64,000 nt of DNA from Nocardia flavorosea NBRC 108225 (GTDB lineage Bacteria; Actinomycetota; Actinomycetes; Mycobacteriales; Mycobacteriaceae): the NCBI RefSeq assembly GCF_001613385.1, contig NZ_BDCG01000005.1:62001-126000 (forward strand). The letters are read 5' to 3'. Below are positions 31,614 through 42,596 of this stretch, piece by piece. Positions within the stretch are counted from its first letter, which is position 1, and every line of letters begins with the position of its first letter. The notes below the pieces were generated by a model. The model searched no databases. It was not told where the DNA came from and saw nothing but the letters and a program-made list of their open reading frames with translations. Both the position numbers and the translations under genes were made by a program.

Positions 31614-31973
31614 ATGAGCAAACCGGAAATCGAATTCCAGGCGGGTCCGCCGCCCACCGAGCTGGTCATCAAGGACATCACCGTCGGTGACGGTCCGGAA
31701 GCGGTGCCCGGTGGCACCGTAGAAGTGCACTACGTCGGCGTGGAATTCGATACCGGCGAGGAGTTCGATTCCTCGTGGAATCGCGGCGAATCGCTCAGCT
31801 TTCCGTTGCGCGGCCTGATCCAGGGCTGGCAGGACGGCATCCCCGGGATGAAGGTCGGCGGCCGCCGTCAGCTCACCATCCCGCCGGAGCTGGCCTACGG
31901 CCCCGCGGGCGGTGGTCATCCGCTCTCCGGTAAGACCCTGGTCTTCGTGATCGATCTGCTCGACGCGAAGTAG
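31614..31973 (+). CDS. FKBP-type peptidyl-prolyl cis-trans isomerase
   Basis: Single-domain cytoplasmic FKBP of 119 aa. Family positions are clear: GGTVEVHYVGVEFDTGEEFD then SSW, PLRGLIQGWQDGIPGMKVGG, RRQLTIPPELAYGPAG and LVFVIDLL. It speeds prolyl isomerisation during protein folding. ATG 31614 has AAGGGG at 31599-31604. It follows gltA2 as in mycobacterial relatives; the pairing looks like transcription sharing rather than a common pathway. Confidence 0.95.
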   Translation: MSKPEIEFQAGPPPTELVIKDITVGDGPEAVPGGTVEVHYVGVEFDTGEEFDSSWNRGESLSFPLRGLIQGWQDGIPGMKVGGRRQLTIPPELAYGPAGGGHPLSGKTLVFVIDLLDAK

Positions 31974-32361
31974 ACACGGCCGAACCTGAGTTCTGCTCGG
32001 CGCGCACCTCCCCAGGAGGTGCGCGCCGATGCGTTGAGGGACTGTGTTTCCGGCGCACCCGCACGCGGGCGGCCACCTTGCCGCTCGCGACTCGCGGCAG
32101 TCTCCCATGCACTTCGGGCAGTGTGAGCCGGATGGGTGAGACCTCGGGTGCCTTGTCGATCTCGGCGCAACCACCGGTTCGGGCGCCGCGCGCTCACCGT
32201 GCGGCCGGATCGCTCGTAGACGTAGGCGGCCGGCCATTCGTCTATACGAGTTGTACCCGGTGGCCCCGGCTCGTTCTGCGGATTGCGGCGCGGAGACTAC
32301 CCACCACCGGTTCGGAAGCGGACCCGTTCGATTTCTCTGTCGCTGGGCGCCCGATGGGGGT
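31974..32361. other. Intergenic region after FKBP gene
   Basis: A 388-base gap between the convergent FKBP and prrB genes. Apart from the terminator hairpin at 31998-32028 I see nothing. The frames present give arginine/alanine-rich translations with no family resemblance. Confidence 0.5.
31998..32028 (+). terminator. Terminator of the gltA2-FKBP operon
   Basis: A perfect 14-bp hairpin, arms CGGCGCGCACCTCC and GGAGGTGCGCGCCG with a 3-nt loop, starts 25 nt after the FKBP stop. No U-tract. Confidence 0.82.
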
Positions 32362-33732
32362 CTACTCGGGCACGCCGTCGCGCCGGTCGTCCGGAAGGAC
32401 GAGTACCAGGCGGACTCCGCCGAGTGTGCCGTCGTCGAAGTAGGCCCGGCCGCCGTGTAACTGGGCCTGCTGGGCGACCAGTGCCAGACCGAGCCCCGAT
32501 CCGCCCTTGTGCGCGCCGGTACCGCGGGCGAAGCGGGCGAAAACCGATTCCCGTTCGCCGGTGGGGATCCCGCGGCCGTTGTCGTCGACGGAAATGACGA
32601 TGGTGCCGTCGTCGTGGCGGTGGGCCGATAGGACGGCCGTGGTGGCCTCGCCGTGTTTCACCGAGTTCTTCAGGGCGTTGTCCACCGCCAGCCGCAGGCC
32701 CGCGGGCAGGCCACGGGTGATCAGTTCGGCATCGGTATCGACGCGGACGGCGAGGCCGGGGTAGTGACGCATCGCGTCGTGGGCGGCCAGATCGCAGAGC
32801 TCGGCGATATCGGTGTCGATATGGTCGCGTTCGGAGGTCAGGTCGCCGGAGGCAAGTCGTTCCAGTGCGGCCAGGGTGGTTTCCACCCTTTCCTGGCTGC
32901 GCTGCAGGTCGGCGAGGATCTCGGTGCGCTGGTCCTCGCTGAGGTCCAGCGTGGCCAGCACCTCCAGGTCGGTGCGCATGGCAGTGAGTGGGGTGCGCAG
33001 TTCGTGCGCCGAGACCGCGGCGAAATCCCGCGCGGTCTCCAGGGCGGCCGCCGTTTCGCTCTGGGCCTGGTCGACCCGGCGCAGCATGGTGTTCACCGCG
33101 TCCGCCAACTGCTCGGCCTCCAGCACCCCGGAACTGTCCACCGGTTCCGGAGTGGCGTCGCGGTAGCCGGTCCGGGCGCCGACCTGGCGGGTGAGTACGA
33201 CGATGGGCCGGACCGCCCGGCCGCCGAACAACCAGCCCAGTGCCGCCGACGCGGCGATAGCTGCCAGCCCCGCGAACAGCAGCCACCGTTGCTGGTCGGC
33301 CGTCGCCTGCGCGGCGTCCGTGGCGGGGATACCCAGCGACACCGTCCGGCCCATGGGCTGGTTCTCGGTGGTGGTCAGCACCCGGTACGGGGTGTCGTCC
33401 ACCGTGACCGTGCGCGATCCGGGATCCAGCTCCGGTAACCGGGTGACGCTGGAGGCCACCACCTGACCGTCGTCACGGACGGTCAACGCCATATCACGAT
33501 CCGGCCCCACCAGGTTCACGATCCCCACCGCGATCACCGGGTCGATCACCACCAGCCGGGACGCGATACGCAGCTGTTGATCGGTCTGTTGCAAGTTGTT
33601 GCGTTCGATCGCCGGTACGGCGATGGCACTGACCAGCGCGACGATGAGTATCGATCCCGCGGCGGCCGCCCCCGCGACCCGGGTGCGCAGGGAATACGAT
33701 CTGCGGCGCCGGCTGGTGACGCCTTCGCTCAC
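32362..33732 (-). CDS. prrB: Two-component sensor histidine kinase PrrB
   Basis: Membrane histidine kinase, 456 aa. It has two transmembrane segments (about 14-38 and 155-180) flanking an extracytoplasmic sensor, then a HAMP linker ([13 protein letters not shown]). The phosphorylated His is in the H-box [20 protein letters not shown]; the ATPase part shows the N-box [16 protein letters not shown], the G1 box DDNGRGIP and the G2 box [16 protein letters not shown]. The start GTG overlaps the prrA stop by 4 nt, so kinase and regulator are coupled. By gene order and sequence type this is the PrrB of Mycobacteriales, an essential system in M. tuberculosis. Confidence 0.92.
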   Translation of the reverse strand: MSEGVTSRRRRSYSLRTRVAGAAAAGSILIVALVSAIAVPAIERNNLQQTDQQLRIASRLVVIDPVIAVGIVNLVGPDRDMALTVRDDGQVVASSVTRLPELDPGSRTVTVDDTPYRVLTTTENQPMGRTVSLGIPATDAAQATADQQRWLLFAGLAAIAASAALGWLFGGRAVRPIVVLTRQVGARTGYRDATPEPVDSSGVLEAEQLADAVNTMLRRVDQAQSETAAALETARDFAAVSAHELRTPLTAMRTDLEVLATLDLSEDQRTEILADLQRSQERVETTLAALERLASGDLTSERDHIDTDIAELCDLAAHDAMRHYPGLAVRVDTDAELITRGLPAGLRLAVDNALKNSVKHGEATTAVLSAHRHDDGTIVISVDDNGRGIPTGERESVFARFARGTGAHKGGSGLGLALVAQQAQLHGGRAYFDDGTLGGVRLVLVLPDDRRDGVPE

Positions 33733-34433
33733 TTGGCGTCCCGCAGGACGAACCCGACGCCGCGGATCGTGTGCAGGAGCCGCGGGGTGCCGTCGACCTC
33801 CAGTTTGCGGCGCAGGTAGCCGACGAAAACGTCCACCACATTCGTATCGGCGGCGAAATCGTAGCCCCACACCAGTTCCAGCAGCCGCTCTCGGCTCAGG
33901 ACCACCCCCGCGTTGCGGGCCAGTGTGGACAACAGTTCGAACTCGCGTTTGGTCAGGTCGATCTCCTGGCCGTCCAGGACCGCCCGGTATCCGGCCGTAT
34001 CGACATGTAGCGGCCCGACGACGATGGTGTCGGAGGGCCCGGCCGGTGTGGTATCGGTACGGCGGCGCAGCAGCGCTTTGATCCGGGCCACAAGTTCGGC
34101 GAGGACGAACGGTTTGATCAGGTAGTCGTCGGCCCCCGATTCCAGCCCCGCGATCCGGTCGCCCACCGAACTGCGCGCGCTGAGCACACAGATCGGCACC
34201 TCGTTGCCCATCGCGCGTAAGGCCGTCACCACCCCCGCGCCGTCGAGCACCGGCATATTCATATCCAGCACGATCGCGTCGGGCCCGTTGTCGGCCACCG
34301 CCCGCAGCGCCGCCGCCCCGTCCCGGGCGATACTCACCTGGAACCCGGACAGGCGTAAACCGCGCTCCACCGACGCGAGGACATCCTCATCGTCGTCGAC
34401 AACCAGAACCGCGGGTTTGTTGGTCCGCTCCAC
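33729..34433 (-). CDS. prrA: Two-component response regulator PrrA (OmpR/PhoB family)
   Basis: A 234-aa regulator. Receiver domain: acidic pocket VVDDDED, phospho-acceptor Asp at about 57 in [12 protein letters not shown], conserved Thr/Ser position in CVLSARSS and Lys in YLIKPF. The C-terminal winged helix contains [20 protein letters not shown] and [14 protein letters not shown] start it at the GTG at 34431-34433, which begins [16 protein letters not shown]; no Shine-Dalgarno precedes it, but a -10 box lies 7 nt upstream. Confidence 0.94.
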   Translation of the reverse strand: MERTNKPAVLVVDDDEDVLASVERGLRLSGFQVSIARDGAAALRAVADNGPDAIVLDMNMPVLDGAGVVTALRAMGNEVPICVLSARSSVGDRIAGLESGADDYLIKPFVLAELVARIKALLRRRTDTTPAGPSDTIVVGPLHVDTAGYRAVLDGQEIDLTKREFELLSTLARNAGVVLSRERLLELVWGYDFAADTNVVDVFVGYLRRKLEVDGTPRLLHTIRGVGFVLRDAK

Positions 34434-34440
34434 ACCGCCC

Positions 34441-34446
34441 AGTGTA
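34441..34446 (-). promoter_or_regulatory. Predicted -10 box of a leaderless prrA promoter
   Basis: TACACT on the minus strand ends 7 nt before the prrA GTG. No good -35 hexamer is found 17 nt upstream. The spacing is that of a leaderless transcript. Confidence 0.4.
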
Positions 34447-34576
34447 TTGACGTATCCGGGGCGCCCCGCCCGCCGTGTCCAGGTGTTCACACCGGACGAG
34501 GGGCCCATCGAAGCGACCTGCAGGTCCGGCCCGCCGCGGACCCGACGTGCCCAGCGGCGGCGCCGGTAAACACAGC

Positions 34577-34975
34577 TCAGTAACTGTGGCAGGTGTCGGC
34601 CACGCCCTGCAGCGTCGCCTGCATCTGCTGGGCACGCGGGTCGTCCTGGGCCTGCTGGGCGGCCTGTGGGTTCTGCTCGATGTACTGCTGCAACTCGGCC
34701 CGGCGCTGTTCGACCGGCTGATCGAACTTCGCCTGCAGCTGAGCCTTCGCATCCGGGTTGGCGTCCAGCATGGCCGCGAGTTCCGGGGCCTGGTCGTGGA
34801 GTGCGGCATCGACCTGGGCGAATGAGCAGTCGCTGGTCAGTAGGGGTTCTGCCATCTCCATGGGGCCTGCCGAGGCGACGGCGGGGCTCAGGAAGGCGGT
34901 GGCCGCGGCGGCCGCTCCCAGAGTGAGGGTAGTGAGACCGAACTTGCCGAACCGCCGGTTCGTGGTGTGTGCCAT
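34577..34975 (-). CDS. Haemophore-related secreted protein
   Basis: Secreted helical protein, 132 aa. The signal peptide runs to ...AVASAG (about residue 36). The mature part has one cysteine near each end ([15 protein letters not shown] and GVADTCHSY), probably bridged, around a Gln/Asp/Ala-rich helical core. This matches the haemophore family (Rv0203 and relatives, haem carriers). Conserved haem-binding residues cannot be confirmed by eye, so haem binding is inferred from family. The ATG at 34973-34975 has AGGAGG upstream. Confidence 0.8.
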   Translation of the reverse strand: MAHTTNRRFGKFGLTTLTLGAAAAATAFLSPAVASAGPMEMAEPLLTSDCSFAQVDAALHDQAPELAAMLDANPDAKAQLQAKFDQPVEQRRAELQQYIEQNPQAAQQAQDDPRAQQMQATLQGVADTCHSY

Positions 34976-35067
34976 GGGGACTACTGCCTCCTACGTGTCG
35001 AGTCGAGCCGTGGCTCGTGGACCCCTCAGACCGTATGGGGCAGTGTTGGCCCGACTCTGAGGTTTTC

Positions 35068-37008
35068 TTAAGAGGACTTTGTGCTTTGTGGCGGCTGGAT
35101 GATCCGGGACAGTTCGTCGAGCACCGCGGGATCCTCGATGGTGGAAGGTATTTCGTAATTCTCGCCCGCCGTCATCTGGCGGATGGTTTTGCGCAGGATT
35201 TTTCCGGATCGGGTTTTCGGCAGGGCGGGAACGACGACGGCGTCGTACAGTCCGGCGACGGCGCCGATTTGGGTCCGCACCCGCTCACTCAGTTCGTCGC
35301 GCAGCGTTTCGATATCTATCCGGGCATCGGATTTCAGTACTACATAAGCGATCGGCCGCTGCCCCTTGAGTTCATCCGGAAGCCCGATCACCGCGCATTC
35401 GGCCACGGCTTCGTGGCCCGCGACGGCGGCTTCGATACTGCCCGCGGAAAGCCGGTGACCCGCCATATTGATCACATCATCGCTGCGGCCGAGGACGAAA
35501 AGGTAACCGTCCTCGTCGAAATAGCCCGAGTCACCGGTCAGGAAATGACCCGGATACGCCGCCAGGTAGGAGCGTTCGAACCGCTCCTCGTCGTGCCATA
35601 AGCCGGTCAGGGCGCCGGGCGGTAGCGGTAGGCCGATAACGATATTGCCCTCGGTGTTCGCCGCGACCGGATTACCCGAGGAGTCCAGCACCCGCAGCCG
35701 GTAGCCGGGCACCGGCACCGAGGCGGAACCCGGTTTGATCGGCAGCCGCTGTATGCCCAGTGGGTTGGCGCAGATAGGCCAGCCCGTTTCGGTCTGCCAC
35801 CAGTGGTCCACCACCGGGCAGTCGTCGCGGCCGGCGAGCAATGTTTCGTCGGCCCAGGTGAAGGTGGCGGGATCGAGCCGTTCGCCCGCGCAGAACAACG
35901 CACGCAGGGATGAAAGATCGTGCTCGTGGGCGGTTTCGGCGGTGGGATCGGCGCGGCGGATGGCCCGTAGCGCGGTGGGCGCGGTGAACAGGGTGTGCAC
36001 CCGGTGCCGCGCGACCACCTTCCAGAATGCGCCGGCATCCGGGGTGCCCACGGGTTTGCCCTCGAACAGCAGCGTGGTGGCCCCGGCCAGCAGCGGGGCA
36101 TAGACGATATAGGAATGGCCGACCACCCAGCCCACATCGGAGGCGGCCCACATCACCTGACCCGGCCCGACAGCGTAGATATTGCGAATGGACCAGGTCA
36201 GAGCGACGGCATGCCCGCCGTTGTCGCGCACCACACCCTTCGGCTTACCGGTCGTACCCGAGGTGTACAGCACGTACAAGGGATCGGTCGCCGCTACCGA
36301 TACCGGGTCCACGGGGGCGGCATCGCGCACCGTGGCATCCCAGTCGAGCCAGCGCGCCGTACCGCCGGAAAGCGCACCGAAATCGTGCTCGGGAAAGCCG
36401 GCTCGCCGTTTCACCAGGACGGTTCCGGGGGCCGCGGTCTCCGCGAGTTCCAGTGCCCGGGCCACGATAGGGGGGTAATCGATGGTGCGGTTGGGTTCGA
36501 GCCCGCCCGAAGCGGTCACGATCAACACCGGTTCCGCGTCATCGATGCGTGCTGCCAGTTCGGGCGCGGCGAACCCGCCGAAAACCACCGAGTGCACAGC
36601 CCCGATCCGGGCACAGGCCAGCATCGCAACCACGGCTTCGGGGATCATCGGCAGATAGATGACGACGCGGTCACCGGCCTGGACCCCGAGGTCACGCATG
36701 GCGCCGGCGAATCGGGTTACCCGGTCGAGGAGTTCGGAATAGGTGTAGACCCGGCTTTCGCCCGTCATCGCCGATTCGTAGATCAATGCGGATTGCTCCC
36801 CGCCGCCGCTGATCACATGCCGGTCGAGCGCGTTGTAGCAAGTATTGAGGCGGGCTCCGGGAAACCAGCGCGAAATCGGGCGGGCAGTGTCGAGTGCCTG
36901 TTCCGGTGGGGTATCCCAGTCGATATCCGCCGCAGCCCGGGACCAGAACTCGGCCGGATCGACCAAACTGGTCTGATAGACCGGTCGATACTCGTTCCTC
37001 GCGTTCAC
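35068..37008 (-). CDS. prpE: Propionyl-CoA synthetase (acyl-CoA synthetase, PrpE/ACSS3 type)
   Basis: Adenylate-forming enzyme activating propionate (and probably acetate) to its CoA thioester, 646 aa. AMP-binding motif [17 protein letters not shown], PrpE-type stretches [20 protein letters not shown] and [13 protein letters not shown], motif [10 protein letters not shown], hinge [20 protein letters not shown] and the A10 lysine in [14 protein letters not shown], a known acetylation-controlled position. GTG at 37006-37008 has GGGAG upstream. It stands alone. The specific W-x-T-E-T pocket and PrpE-like segments favour propionate over acetate. Confidence 0.9.
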   Translation of the reverse strand: MNARNEYRPVYQTSLVDPAEFWSRAAADIDWDTPPEQALDTARPISRWFPGARLNTCYNALDRHVISGGGEQSALIYESAMTGESRVYTYSELLDRVTRFAGAMRDLGVQAGDRVVIYLPMIPEAVVAMLACARIGAVHSVVFGGFAAPELAARIDDAEPVLIVTASGGLEPNRTIDYPPIVARALELAETAAPGTVLVKRRAGFPEHDFGALSGGTARWLDWDATVRDAAPVDPVSVAATDPLYVLYTSGTTGKPKGVVRDNGGHAVALTWSIRNIYAVGPGQVMWAASDVGWVVGHSYIVYAPLLAGATTLLFEGKPVGTPDAGAFWKVVARHRVHTLFTAPTALRAIRRADPTAETAHEHDLSSLRALFCAGERLDPATFTWADETLLAGRDDCPVVDHWWQTETGWPICANPLGIQRLPIKPGSASVPVPGYRLRVLDSSGNPVAANTEGNIVIGLPLPPGALTGLWHDEERFERSYLAAYPGHFLTGDSGYFDEDGYLFVLGRSDDVINMAGHRLSAGSIEAAVAGHEAVAECAVIGLPDELKGQRPIAYVVLKSDARIDIETLRDELSERVRTQIGAVAGLYDAVVVPALPKTRSGKILRKTIRQMTAGENYEIPSTIEDPAVLDELSRIIQPPQSTKSS

Positions 37009-37321
37009 CCGTGCTCCCTAGCCTCGCAGCAATCCTCGCCTCGATAGATCAGCACGATTGTGGCAGACTTCACGCGACCCCCTGTCGGGTGTCGCGACCA
37101 TGGCTTATGCCTGTAATCGGCTGGTCAGTGTGCGCCAACCCGGGCCTAGTACACCAAGAAGTTATTGATCCGTTAGAATCTGATGACACGAATTCGGTCC
37201 GTCGTAGACGCAATTTCTCGGCCAGCCGCGACCCACGGGCAGCTCCACCCGTCGAGCCACTATGCGAGTGTGGAGTTCCCCTGTGGTGCATGGCTGGGGC
37301 CAGGTTGGAAAGTGAGTGGGA
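37009..37321. other. Divergent promoter region between prpE and cvnA
   Basis: A 313-base stretch upstream of both genes. A good -10 candidate for the conservon, TAGAAT, lies at 37174-37179 in a locally AT-rich patch (GTTATTGATCCGTTAGAATC); no clear -35 is seen. No small gene is convincing. Confidence 0.5.
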
Positions 37322-40300
37322 ATGCGTGACGCCGCTAGGTCCGGCACGAAGCGCTGGGCGCTGAGTAACTGGGACCTTCGCTGGAAGGTTACGGCCGTCC
37401 TGGCTGTGCCGTTGGCGGTCGCGGTCGGACTCGGTGTGTCGAGGATATCGGCGCAATGGAGCGAGGCGAATCGGCTGGGCTCGTCGGCCGAGAACGTCAG
37501 TCTCGTTCCGGCGGTCCTCGATCTCAGCTCGGCCACGTCGACCGTCGCGGGTTCGCAGGCCATCGCGATCGCCCCCAACCGGTCCATGGTCACCGAGGAA
37601 AACCTGACAACCCTGGACCAGACCATCACCGCGGCCAAGGATGCGCTGGTCGACCTCGACGACCTACCGGGCGCCCACCAGGCGCTGTCGGAGATGATCG
37701 ATCAGGCGGTGCAGGTTCGCGCCGGCGGCCTGGCGCCGTCGGGTTCACCGGACGAGGCGGTCGCGGAGCTGGACCGAGCCCGTAACGCCGGTGTCCGCAC
37801 CGTGGAAGAGATCATCGGCGAGGTCGGCGACCCGTCGATCGACCCGGACAAACTCCGCCTCGTCGACGCGCTCAATCTGCGTTCCGCCATGGTCGGCGAG
37901 ATCACCGCCGCCGCCGAGCTACTGCGCGATCAGGAAACCGGTGAGCAGGCATACCGGGCCGCGACCGATACCGAACTCACGCTGCTGAACATTCTGAGCC
38001 AGCGCTACAACGCCGAAGACCCCGATATCGTGGCCCTGCGCGAGGGCGTCATAACCCGGCAGGCGATGCTGGATACGCCGGAGGCGCAAGCGGGCCGGAT
38101 ACCGCTGGGCGAAGCCCGCGAATCGCTGCTGGCGAGCACCTCGACCACCGACAAACTCATCGGCGAGGCCACCACCGAGATCGACAACGGTGTGCAGCGG
38201 ATGGCCGACCGGGCCCTGTCCGACGCGGTCATCTACTCCATCGTGGTGCTGCTGACCATCCTCGCGGCCCTGCTGCTCGCCGTATTCGTGGCCCGCTCGA
38301 TGATCGTGCCGCTGCACCGGCTGCGGCTGGCCGCGCTGCGCGTCGCCGAAAGTGATCTGCCCGACGAGGTCGCCCAGTTGCGGACCGGTGCCGCACCGGA
38401 AGAGGTCCCACTCGAACCGATGCCCATCCGGTCCGAGGAGGAGATCGGCCAGCTGGCCCGCGCGATCGACGATATCCACGGTCAGGCGCTGCGCCTGGCC
38501 AGCGACCAGGCGCAGATGCGTTCGCAGGTCAACGATATGTTCGAAACCCTGGCGCGGCGCAGTAAATCGCTTGTCGACCATCAGCTCAGCCTCATCGAGG
38601 CGATGGAATACGACGAGAAGGATCCGCGACTGCTGGAGAACCTCTTCCGGCTGGACCATCTCGCCGCCCGTATGCGCCGTAACGGCGACAACCTGCTGAT
38701 TCTGGCCGGTACCAAACAGCGCCGCGCGAAATCGGCGCCCGTCGAGATCGCCGATGTGCTGCGCGCCGCGATCTCCGAGGTCGAGGACTACGAACGCGTC
38801 AAGCTGGGTGCCACTCCGCGCGGTGCCCTGATCGAACCGGCCGCCTCCGATATGGCGCATCTGTTCGCGGAGCTGCTGGACAACGCGCTGCGGGCCTCGC
38901 CGCCGGAAACCGATGTGAAGTTCACCTTCGCGCAGGCACACGACCAGGGTCTGCTGATCGAGGTCGCCGACCGCGGTATCGGTATGCCGCCGAGTGAGAT
39001 GGCCGAGATCAACCGCCGGTTGGAGAACACCGCCGAACCCGGCCCGGACACCGCCCGCCATATGGGCCTGTTCGTCGTCGGCCGGCTCGCGGAACGGCAC
39101 GGTCTCAACGTGCGGTTGCGGCCGACCTTCGATACCGCCCGCGATCCCGGCGTCACGGTCACCGTGCATGTGCCTATGAGCCTGATCGTGGCCGGCGAAA
39201 CCCAGATCCTGCCGCTGGCGACCGGTTCGGGCCCGCAGCCGCTGGTGCCCAGCGACGGCGGTAAGAAGCCCCGGCCCGAGGAATCGGCCGACGAGGCCGC
39301 TGCCGCGGCACTGCGCAATGCCGGTGGCCAGCCCATGCAGACCCGCGGTATCAGTCGTACCGCCGACGGCAACATGATGGTCACCGTCGATCCCGGGATG
39401 AGCGGTCCGCTGCCGGAGGTCGAACGTTCCAAGCCGGGGGAGCGTCCGGGCGGCCCGGCGCCGGCCGGTCCGGGTGGCCTGCCGCAGCGGCAGCCCGGTT
39501 CCGCGATGGCGGGCGGTCTGCGTGACGGCGAACAGGGCACCACGAGCCTGCGTCAGGCCAGTGCGGGCAGTACCGCGCAACGCGGCAAACTCGCCGCCGC
39601 CAACCTTCCCAAACGCAATCTCGGCCCCGGCGGTGGCGGCGCGACCCCGACTCTGCCGCCGCGTACCCCGGGTGATTCGCCCGCGGGCGGCGCGCGCCCC
39701 GCGGAGAGCGGCCCCAGCGGTTTGCCGCAGCGTCAGGCGGGCACCGGTGGGTCGCCGCAGCCGGGCGCGGGTGGTCTGCCGCAGCGTCAGCCGGGTGGGG
39801 GTGACGCACCGCGGCCCGGCCCGAGTGGCCTGCCGCAGCGGCAGCCGACCGGTGACGCACCGCAATCCGGGCCCGGGGGGTTGCCCCAGCGAAAGCCGGC
39901 CGGTGACGCACCGCAATCCGGACCCGGCGGTGTGCCGCAGCGGCAGCCGACCGGCGGTGACGCATCGCCCTCCGGTTCCGGAGGTCTGCCGCAGCGTCGT
40001 CCCGGCGCGAACGGTGCCCCCGGAAATCCCCAGACACCGCCCGCGCGTCCCGATTCCGGGCGCCCCGCCGAGACCGCGTCGGATCCGGCGGCCCCGCAGC
40101 GCCCCGCCGGACCGGTGCGGCGCCCGGCCCCGCAGGCGCCCACCGGGCTGCCGCAACGCGAACCCGGTACGAACGGTGCCCGCGAACCCGGTGGTCCAGG
40201 TCTGCCCCAGCGCCGTCCGGCGGGCGATCAAGCCGGACGCGACCAGGAACCGCCGCAGCAGGCCGGTACCGCGTCCGGTGCTCTGCCCACCCGGCGGGAA

Positions 40301-41149
40301 CCCACACGTAACGGTCTCCCGTCCCGCGATACGTCCGGTGAACTGCCGGCGCAGCGCGGTACGGCCGACGGCCGGCCGTCGCGGGAACCTTCCGGTGAAC
40401 TTCCCGCCCAGCGGGGCCCCGCCGGCGGTCCGCTGCCCCGGCACGAATCCCCGGGCAACGGATTACCGCAGCGAGGTGCCGGCGGCAGTGGTCTGCCGCA
40501 GCGCAGCCCGGCCGGTAACGGACGACCCCGGCCCGCCGGGTCCGAAAACGGCCTGCCGCAACGGGAGAACACCGCGATGCCCCGCCCCGATGAATCGGGT
40601 GGGCTGCCGCGACGGCAACCGGGTGGATACACCGCCGAGCGGTTCGACAACCCTCCGGGTGTCGCGCTGCCCCGGGAACCGGAACCCGCCGACGACTCGG
40701 CGCCCGCCCGCGAACCCGGGCGGCACAGTTACAAGTCCAATCCGGCGAAGACCGCTTCGTTCTTCCAGACCCGCTTGCAGCCGGCCGAGGAAACCGACAG
40801 CGTAATGGGCGGTACGCCCATTTTCGCGGAGATGATGTCGGCCTGGCTGTCGGATCCGAACGCCGACCGTTCCCAGGCCGTCGCCTCCTTCGAATCACCG
40901 GGCGACGAGGGCTGGACGGCTGCTCGGCGGGCCAGCGAGGCCGAACCCGAAACCCGTACCGCGGCCGGTCTTCCACAACGTAATCCGGGCGGCCGGCTGG
41001 TGCCCGGCGCCGTCAACGGCGCCCAGGAGCGGACGCCGAGTCGCAATCCCGAAACGATCCGGTCTAGTTTGAGTCGGCACCAGCAAGGTGTTCGGGATGG
41101 CCGTGCAATGCGAGCAATGAACCTAACCGGAGACAAAGGAGACCGATGA
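37322..41149 (+). CDS. cvnA: Conservon sensor kinase-like protein CvnA with LPQR-repeat tail
   Basis: Membrane sensor of 1275 aa heading a conservon. TM1 is about 24-44, then an extracytoplasmic nitrate/nitrite-sensing-like helical domain (45-300), TM2 about 301-325 ([20 protein letters not shown]), a HAMP region and a GHKL ATPase (about 510-625: N-box [16 protein letters not shown]1 ADRGIGMP, G2-like [13 protein letters not shown]). There is no canonical phosphorylated-His H-box, as in other CvnA proteins. Residues 640-1250 form a disordered tail with about 12 exact LPQR motifs and a similar number of variants (LPRR, LPAQR, LPKR, VPQR), spaced about 12-40 residues apart. A short conserved end ([12 protein letters not shown]...[20 protein letters not shown]) follows. 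ATG 37322; ends with ATGA overlap to cvnB. Confidence 0.92.
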   Translation: MRDAARSGTKRWALSNWDLRWKVTAVLAVPLAVAVGLGVSRISAQWSEANRLGSSAENVSLVPAVLDLSSATSTVAGSQAIAIAPNRSMVTEENLTTLDQTITAAKDALVDLDDLPGAHQALSEMIDQAVQVRAGGLAPSGSPDEAVAELDRARNAGVRTVEEIIGEVGDPSIDPDKLRLVDALNLRSAMVGEITAAAELLRDQETGEQAYRAATDTELTLLNILSQRYNAEDPDIVALREGVITRQAMLDTPEAQAGRIPLGEARESLLASTSTTDKLIGEATTEIDNGVQRMADRALSDAVIYSIVVLLTILAALLLAVFVARSMIVPLHRLRLAALRVAESDLPDEVAQLRTGAAPEEVPLEPMPIRSEEEIGQLARAIDDIHGQALRLASDQAQMRSQVNDMFETLARRSKSLVDHQLSLIEAMEYDEKDPRLLENLFRLDHLAARMRRNGDNLLILAGTKQRRAKSAPVEIADVLRAAISEVEDYERVKLGATPRGALIEPAASDMAHLFAELLDNALRASPPETDVKFTFAQAHDQGLLIEVADRGIGMPPSEMAEINRRLENTAEPGPDTARHMGLFVVGRLAERHGLNVRLRPTFDTARDPGVTVTVHVPMSLIVAGETQILPLATGSGPQPLVPSDGGKKPRPEESADEAAAAALRNAGGQPMQTRGISRTADGNMMVTVDPGMSGPLPEVERSKPGERPGGPAPAGPGGLPQRQPGSAMAGGLRDGEQGTTSLRQASAGSTAQRGKLAAANLPKRNLGPGGGGATPTLPPRTPGDSPAGGARPAESGPSGLPQRQAGTGGSPQPGAGGLPQRQPGGGDAPRPGPSGLPQRQPTGDAPQSGPGGLPQRKPAGDAPQSGPGGVPQRQPTGGDASPSGSGGLPQRRPGANGAPGNPQTPPARPDSGRPAETASDPAAPQRPAGPVRRPAPQAPTGLPQREPGTNGAREPGGPGLPQRRPAGDQAGRDQEPPQQAGTASGALPTRREPTRNGLPSRDTSGELPAQRGTADGRPSREPSGELPAQRGPAGGPLPRHESPGNGLPQRGAGGSGLPQRSPAGNGRPRPAGSENGLPQRENTAMPRPDESGGLPRRQPGGYTAERFDNPPGVALPREPEPADDSAPAREPGRHSYKSNPAKTASFFQTRLQPAEETDSVMGGTPIFAEMMSAWLSDPNADRSQAVASFESPGDEGWTAARRASEAEPETRTAAGLPQRNPGGRLVPGAVNGAQERTPSRNPETIRSSLSRHQQGVRDGRAMRAMNLTGDKGDR

Positions 41150-41559
41150 ACCCCGAACTAGGTGGTACGAACCGTCAGTTGGATTGGCTGGTTTCGAACT
41201 TCGCAGGCGAGGTTCCTGGCGTAGCCCATGCCGTTCTGGTCTCGGCCGACGGCCTGCTGATGGCGGCGAGTGCCCAGCTACCGGTCGATCGGGCCGAACA
41301 GCTCTCCGCTGTTACGGCCGGTCTGGCCAGTCTCTCGGTGGGTGTGTCCAATCTCTTCGAGGGCGGGACGGTCCTGCAGTCCGTCGTCGAAATGGAACAC
41401 GGCTACCTGCTGTTGATGGCGGTAGGCGACGGGTCATACCTCGCTGTCCTGACCAATACGTCCTGCGATATCGGACAGGTCGGATACGAAATGGCTTTGT
41501 TGGTCGAACGCGTGGGCCAGACTGTTCAGGCCACTCCGCGCGTCACAATGGGTTCCTGA
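41146..41559 (+). CDS. cvnB: Roadblock/LC7 domain protein CvnB
   Basis: A 137-aa protein of the Roadblock/LC7 fold, second gene of the conservon. The fold is recognised in [48 protein letters not shown] and [20 protein letters not shown]. Such proteins act as scaffolds or GTPase-activating partners for the small GTPase CvnD. ATGA overlap with cvnA and an AAAGGAG site inside its end. Confidence 0.93.
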   Translation: MNPELGGTNRQLDWLVSNFAGEVPGVAHAVLVSADGLLMAASAQLPVDRAEQLSAVTAGLASLSVGVSNLFEGGTVLQSVVEMEHGYLLLMAVGDGSYLAVLTNTSCDIGQVGYEMALLVERVGQTVQATPRVTMGS

Positions 41560-41566
41560 TGGTGGG

Positions 41567-41941
41567 ATGGACATAGAGGATCACCGCGTGGGAGGCTCCG
41601 AGCCCAGTCTCGTGCGCCCGTACTCGCTGACCGCCGGTCGTACCCGGCCGAAGGTGGAGCTGGCGCTCGAGGCTCTCGTCGCGTCCCATCCCATTCCGCT
41701 CGAACGCCAGTACGAACTGAGCAATATCGAGAACTCGATAGTCGAGTTGTGCAGGGAGTCGCCGTCGGTCGCCGAACTAGCGGCGCGACTGGGTATACCG
41801 ATCGGGGTGGCGCGTGTTTTGGTAGCGGACCTGATCGAAGCCGGGCATGTCCGCGTTTCGGCGACTTTGAAAGACGATTCCAGCGACGATGAACGTCGCG
41901 AGCTGATCGAAAGGGTTCTCAGTGGACTCCGGCGTATATGA
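41567..41941 (+). CDS. cvnC: DUF742 winged-helix protein CvnC
   Basis: A 124-aa DUF742 protein, third conservon gene. Motifs: SLVRPYSLTAGRTRPKVELA near the N-terminus, and a winged-helix-like core IVELCRESPSVAELAARLGI then PIGVARVLVADLIEAGHVRV. DNA binding has been suggested for the family from the fold only. ATG 41567 is 7 nt after the cvnB stop; the end overlaps cvnD by 20 nt. Confidence 0.93.
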   Translation: MDIEDHRVGGSEPSLVRPYSLTAGRTRPKVELALEALVASHPIPLERQYELSNIENSIVELCRESPSVAELAARLGIPIGVARVLVADLIEAGHVRVSATLKDDSSDDERRELIERVLSGLRRI

Positions 41942-42524
41942 TTCGACGGCGCAGGTCGATACCCGTGTCAGCAAGCCGACCTCGGCGAAGATCGTGGTCG
42001 CGGGCGGGTTCGGCGTGGGCAAAACGACGCTGGTGGGGGCAGTTTCGGAAATCGTCCCGTTGAGAACCGAGGCTCTGGTGACCAATGCCAGTGCCGGGAT
42101 CGACAGTCTCGCGGGTATCGAGAGCAAATCCACCACCACGGTGGCCATGGACTTCGGCCGTATCAGCCTGGCCGACGATCTGGTGCTGTACCTGTTCGGT
42201 ACTCCGGGCCAGTACCGCTTCTGGTTCATGTGGGACGACCTGATCCGTGGCGCGATCGGCGCGGTGGTGTTGATCGATACCCGGCGACTGGAGGACAGCT
42301 TCGCGGCGGTCGACTACTTCGAGGCACGCAACCTGCCGTTCCTCGTCGCGCTCAACCAGTTCGACGATGCCCCGCAGTACCCGATCGAGGATATTCGGCA
42401 GGCGCTGGCGGTTCCCGCCGATGTGCCGATCATGCCGATCGACGCCCGGCGCCGGGAACCGGCCAAAGAGGCGCTGGTCCGGCTCACCGAGTACGCCCTG
42501 CAGAAGGTCACCCGCGGCTACTGA
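41922..42524 (+). CDS. cvnD: Conservon GTPase CvnD
   Basis: Small Ras/MglA-like GTPase (ATP/GTP-binding conservon protein), 200 aa. G1 P-loop GGFGVGKTTLVG (about residues 28-39), G3-like LYLFGTPGQYRF (DxxG replaced by FGTPGQ), G4-like ALNQFDD (NQxD instead of NKxD). These substitutions are usual in CvnD. GTG 41922. It is the output GTPase of the CvnA-B-C-D membrane complex. Confidence 0.94.
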   Translation: MDSGVYDSTAQVDTRVSKPTSAKIVVAGGFGVGKTTLVGAVSEIVPLRTEALVTNASAGIDSLAGIESKSTTTVAMDFGRISLADDLVLYLFGTPGQYRFWFMWDDLIRGAIGAVVLIDTRRLEDSFAAVDYFEARNLPFLVALNQFDDAPQYPIEDIRQALAVPADVPIMPIDARRREPAKEALVRLTEYALQKVTRGY

Positions 42525-42596
42525 TCCGGTGCTGGTCATACTGGTCGGCGTGCTGCTGGGAACAGTCGAGGTGCCGGACGGCCCGGGACGGCTCGG

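Noticed and set aside
37919..40444. 841-codon open frame antisense to cvnA
   Set aside because: It lies opposite a strongly supported gene and its arginine/glycine-rich translation only mirrors the LPQR repeats in a high-GC sequence. No domain or start signal.
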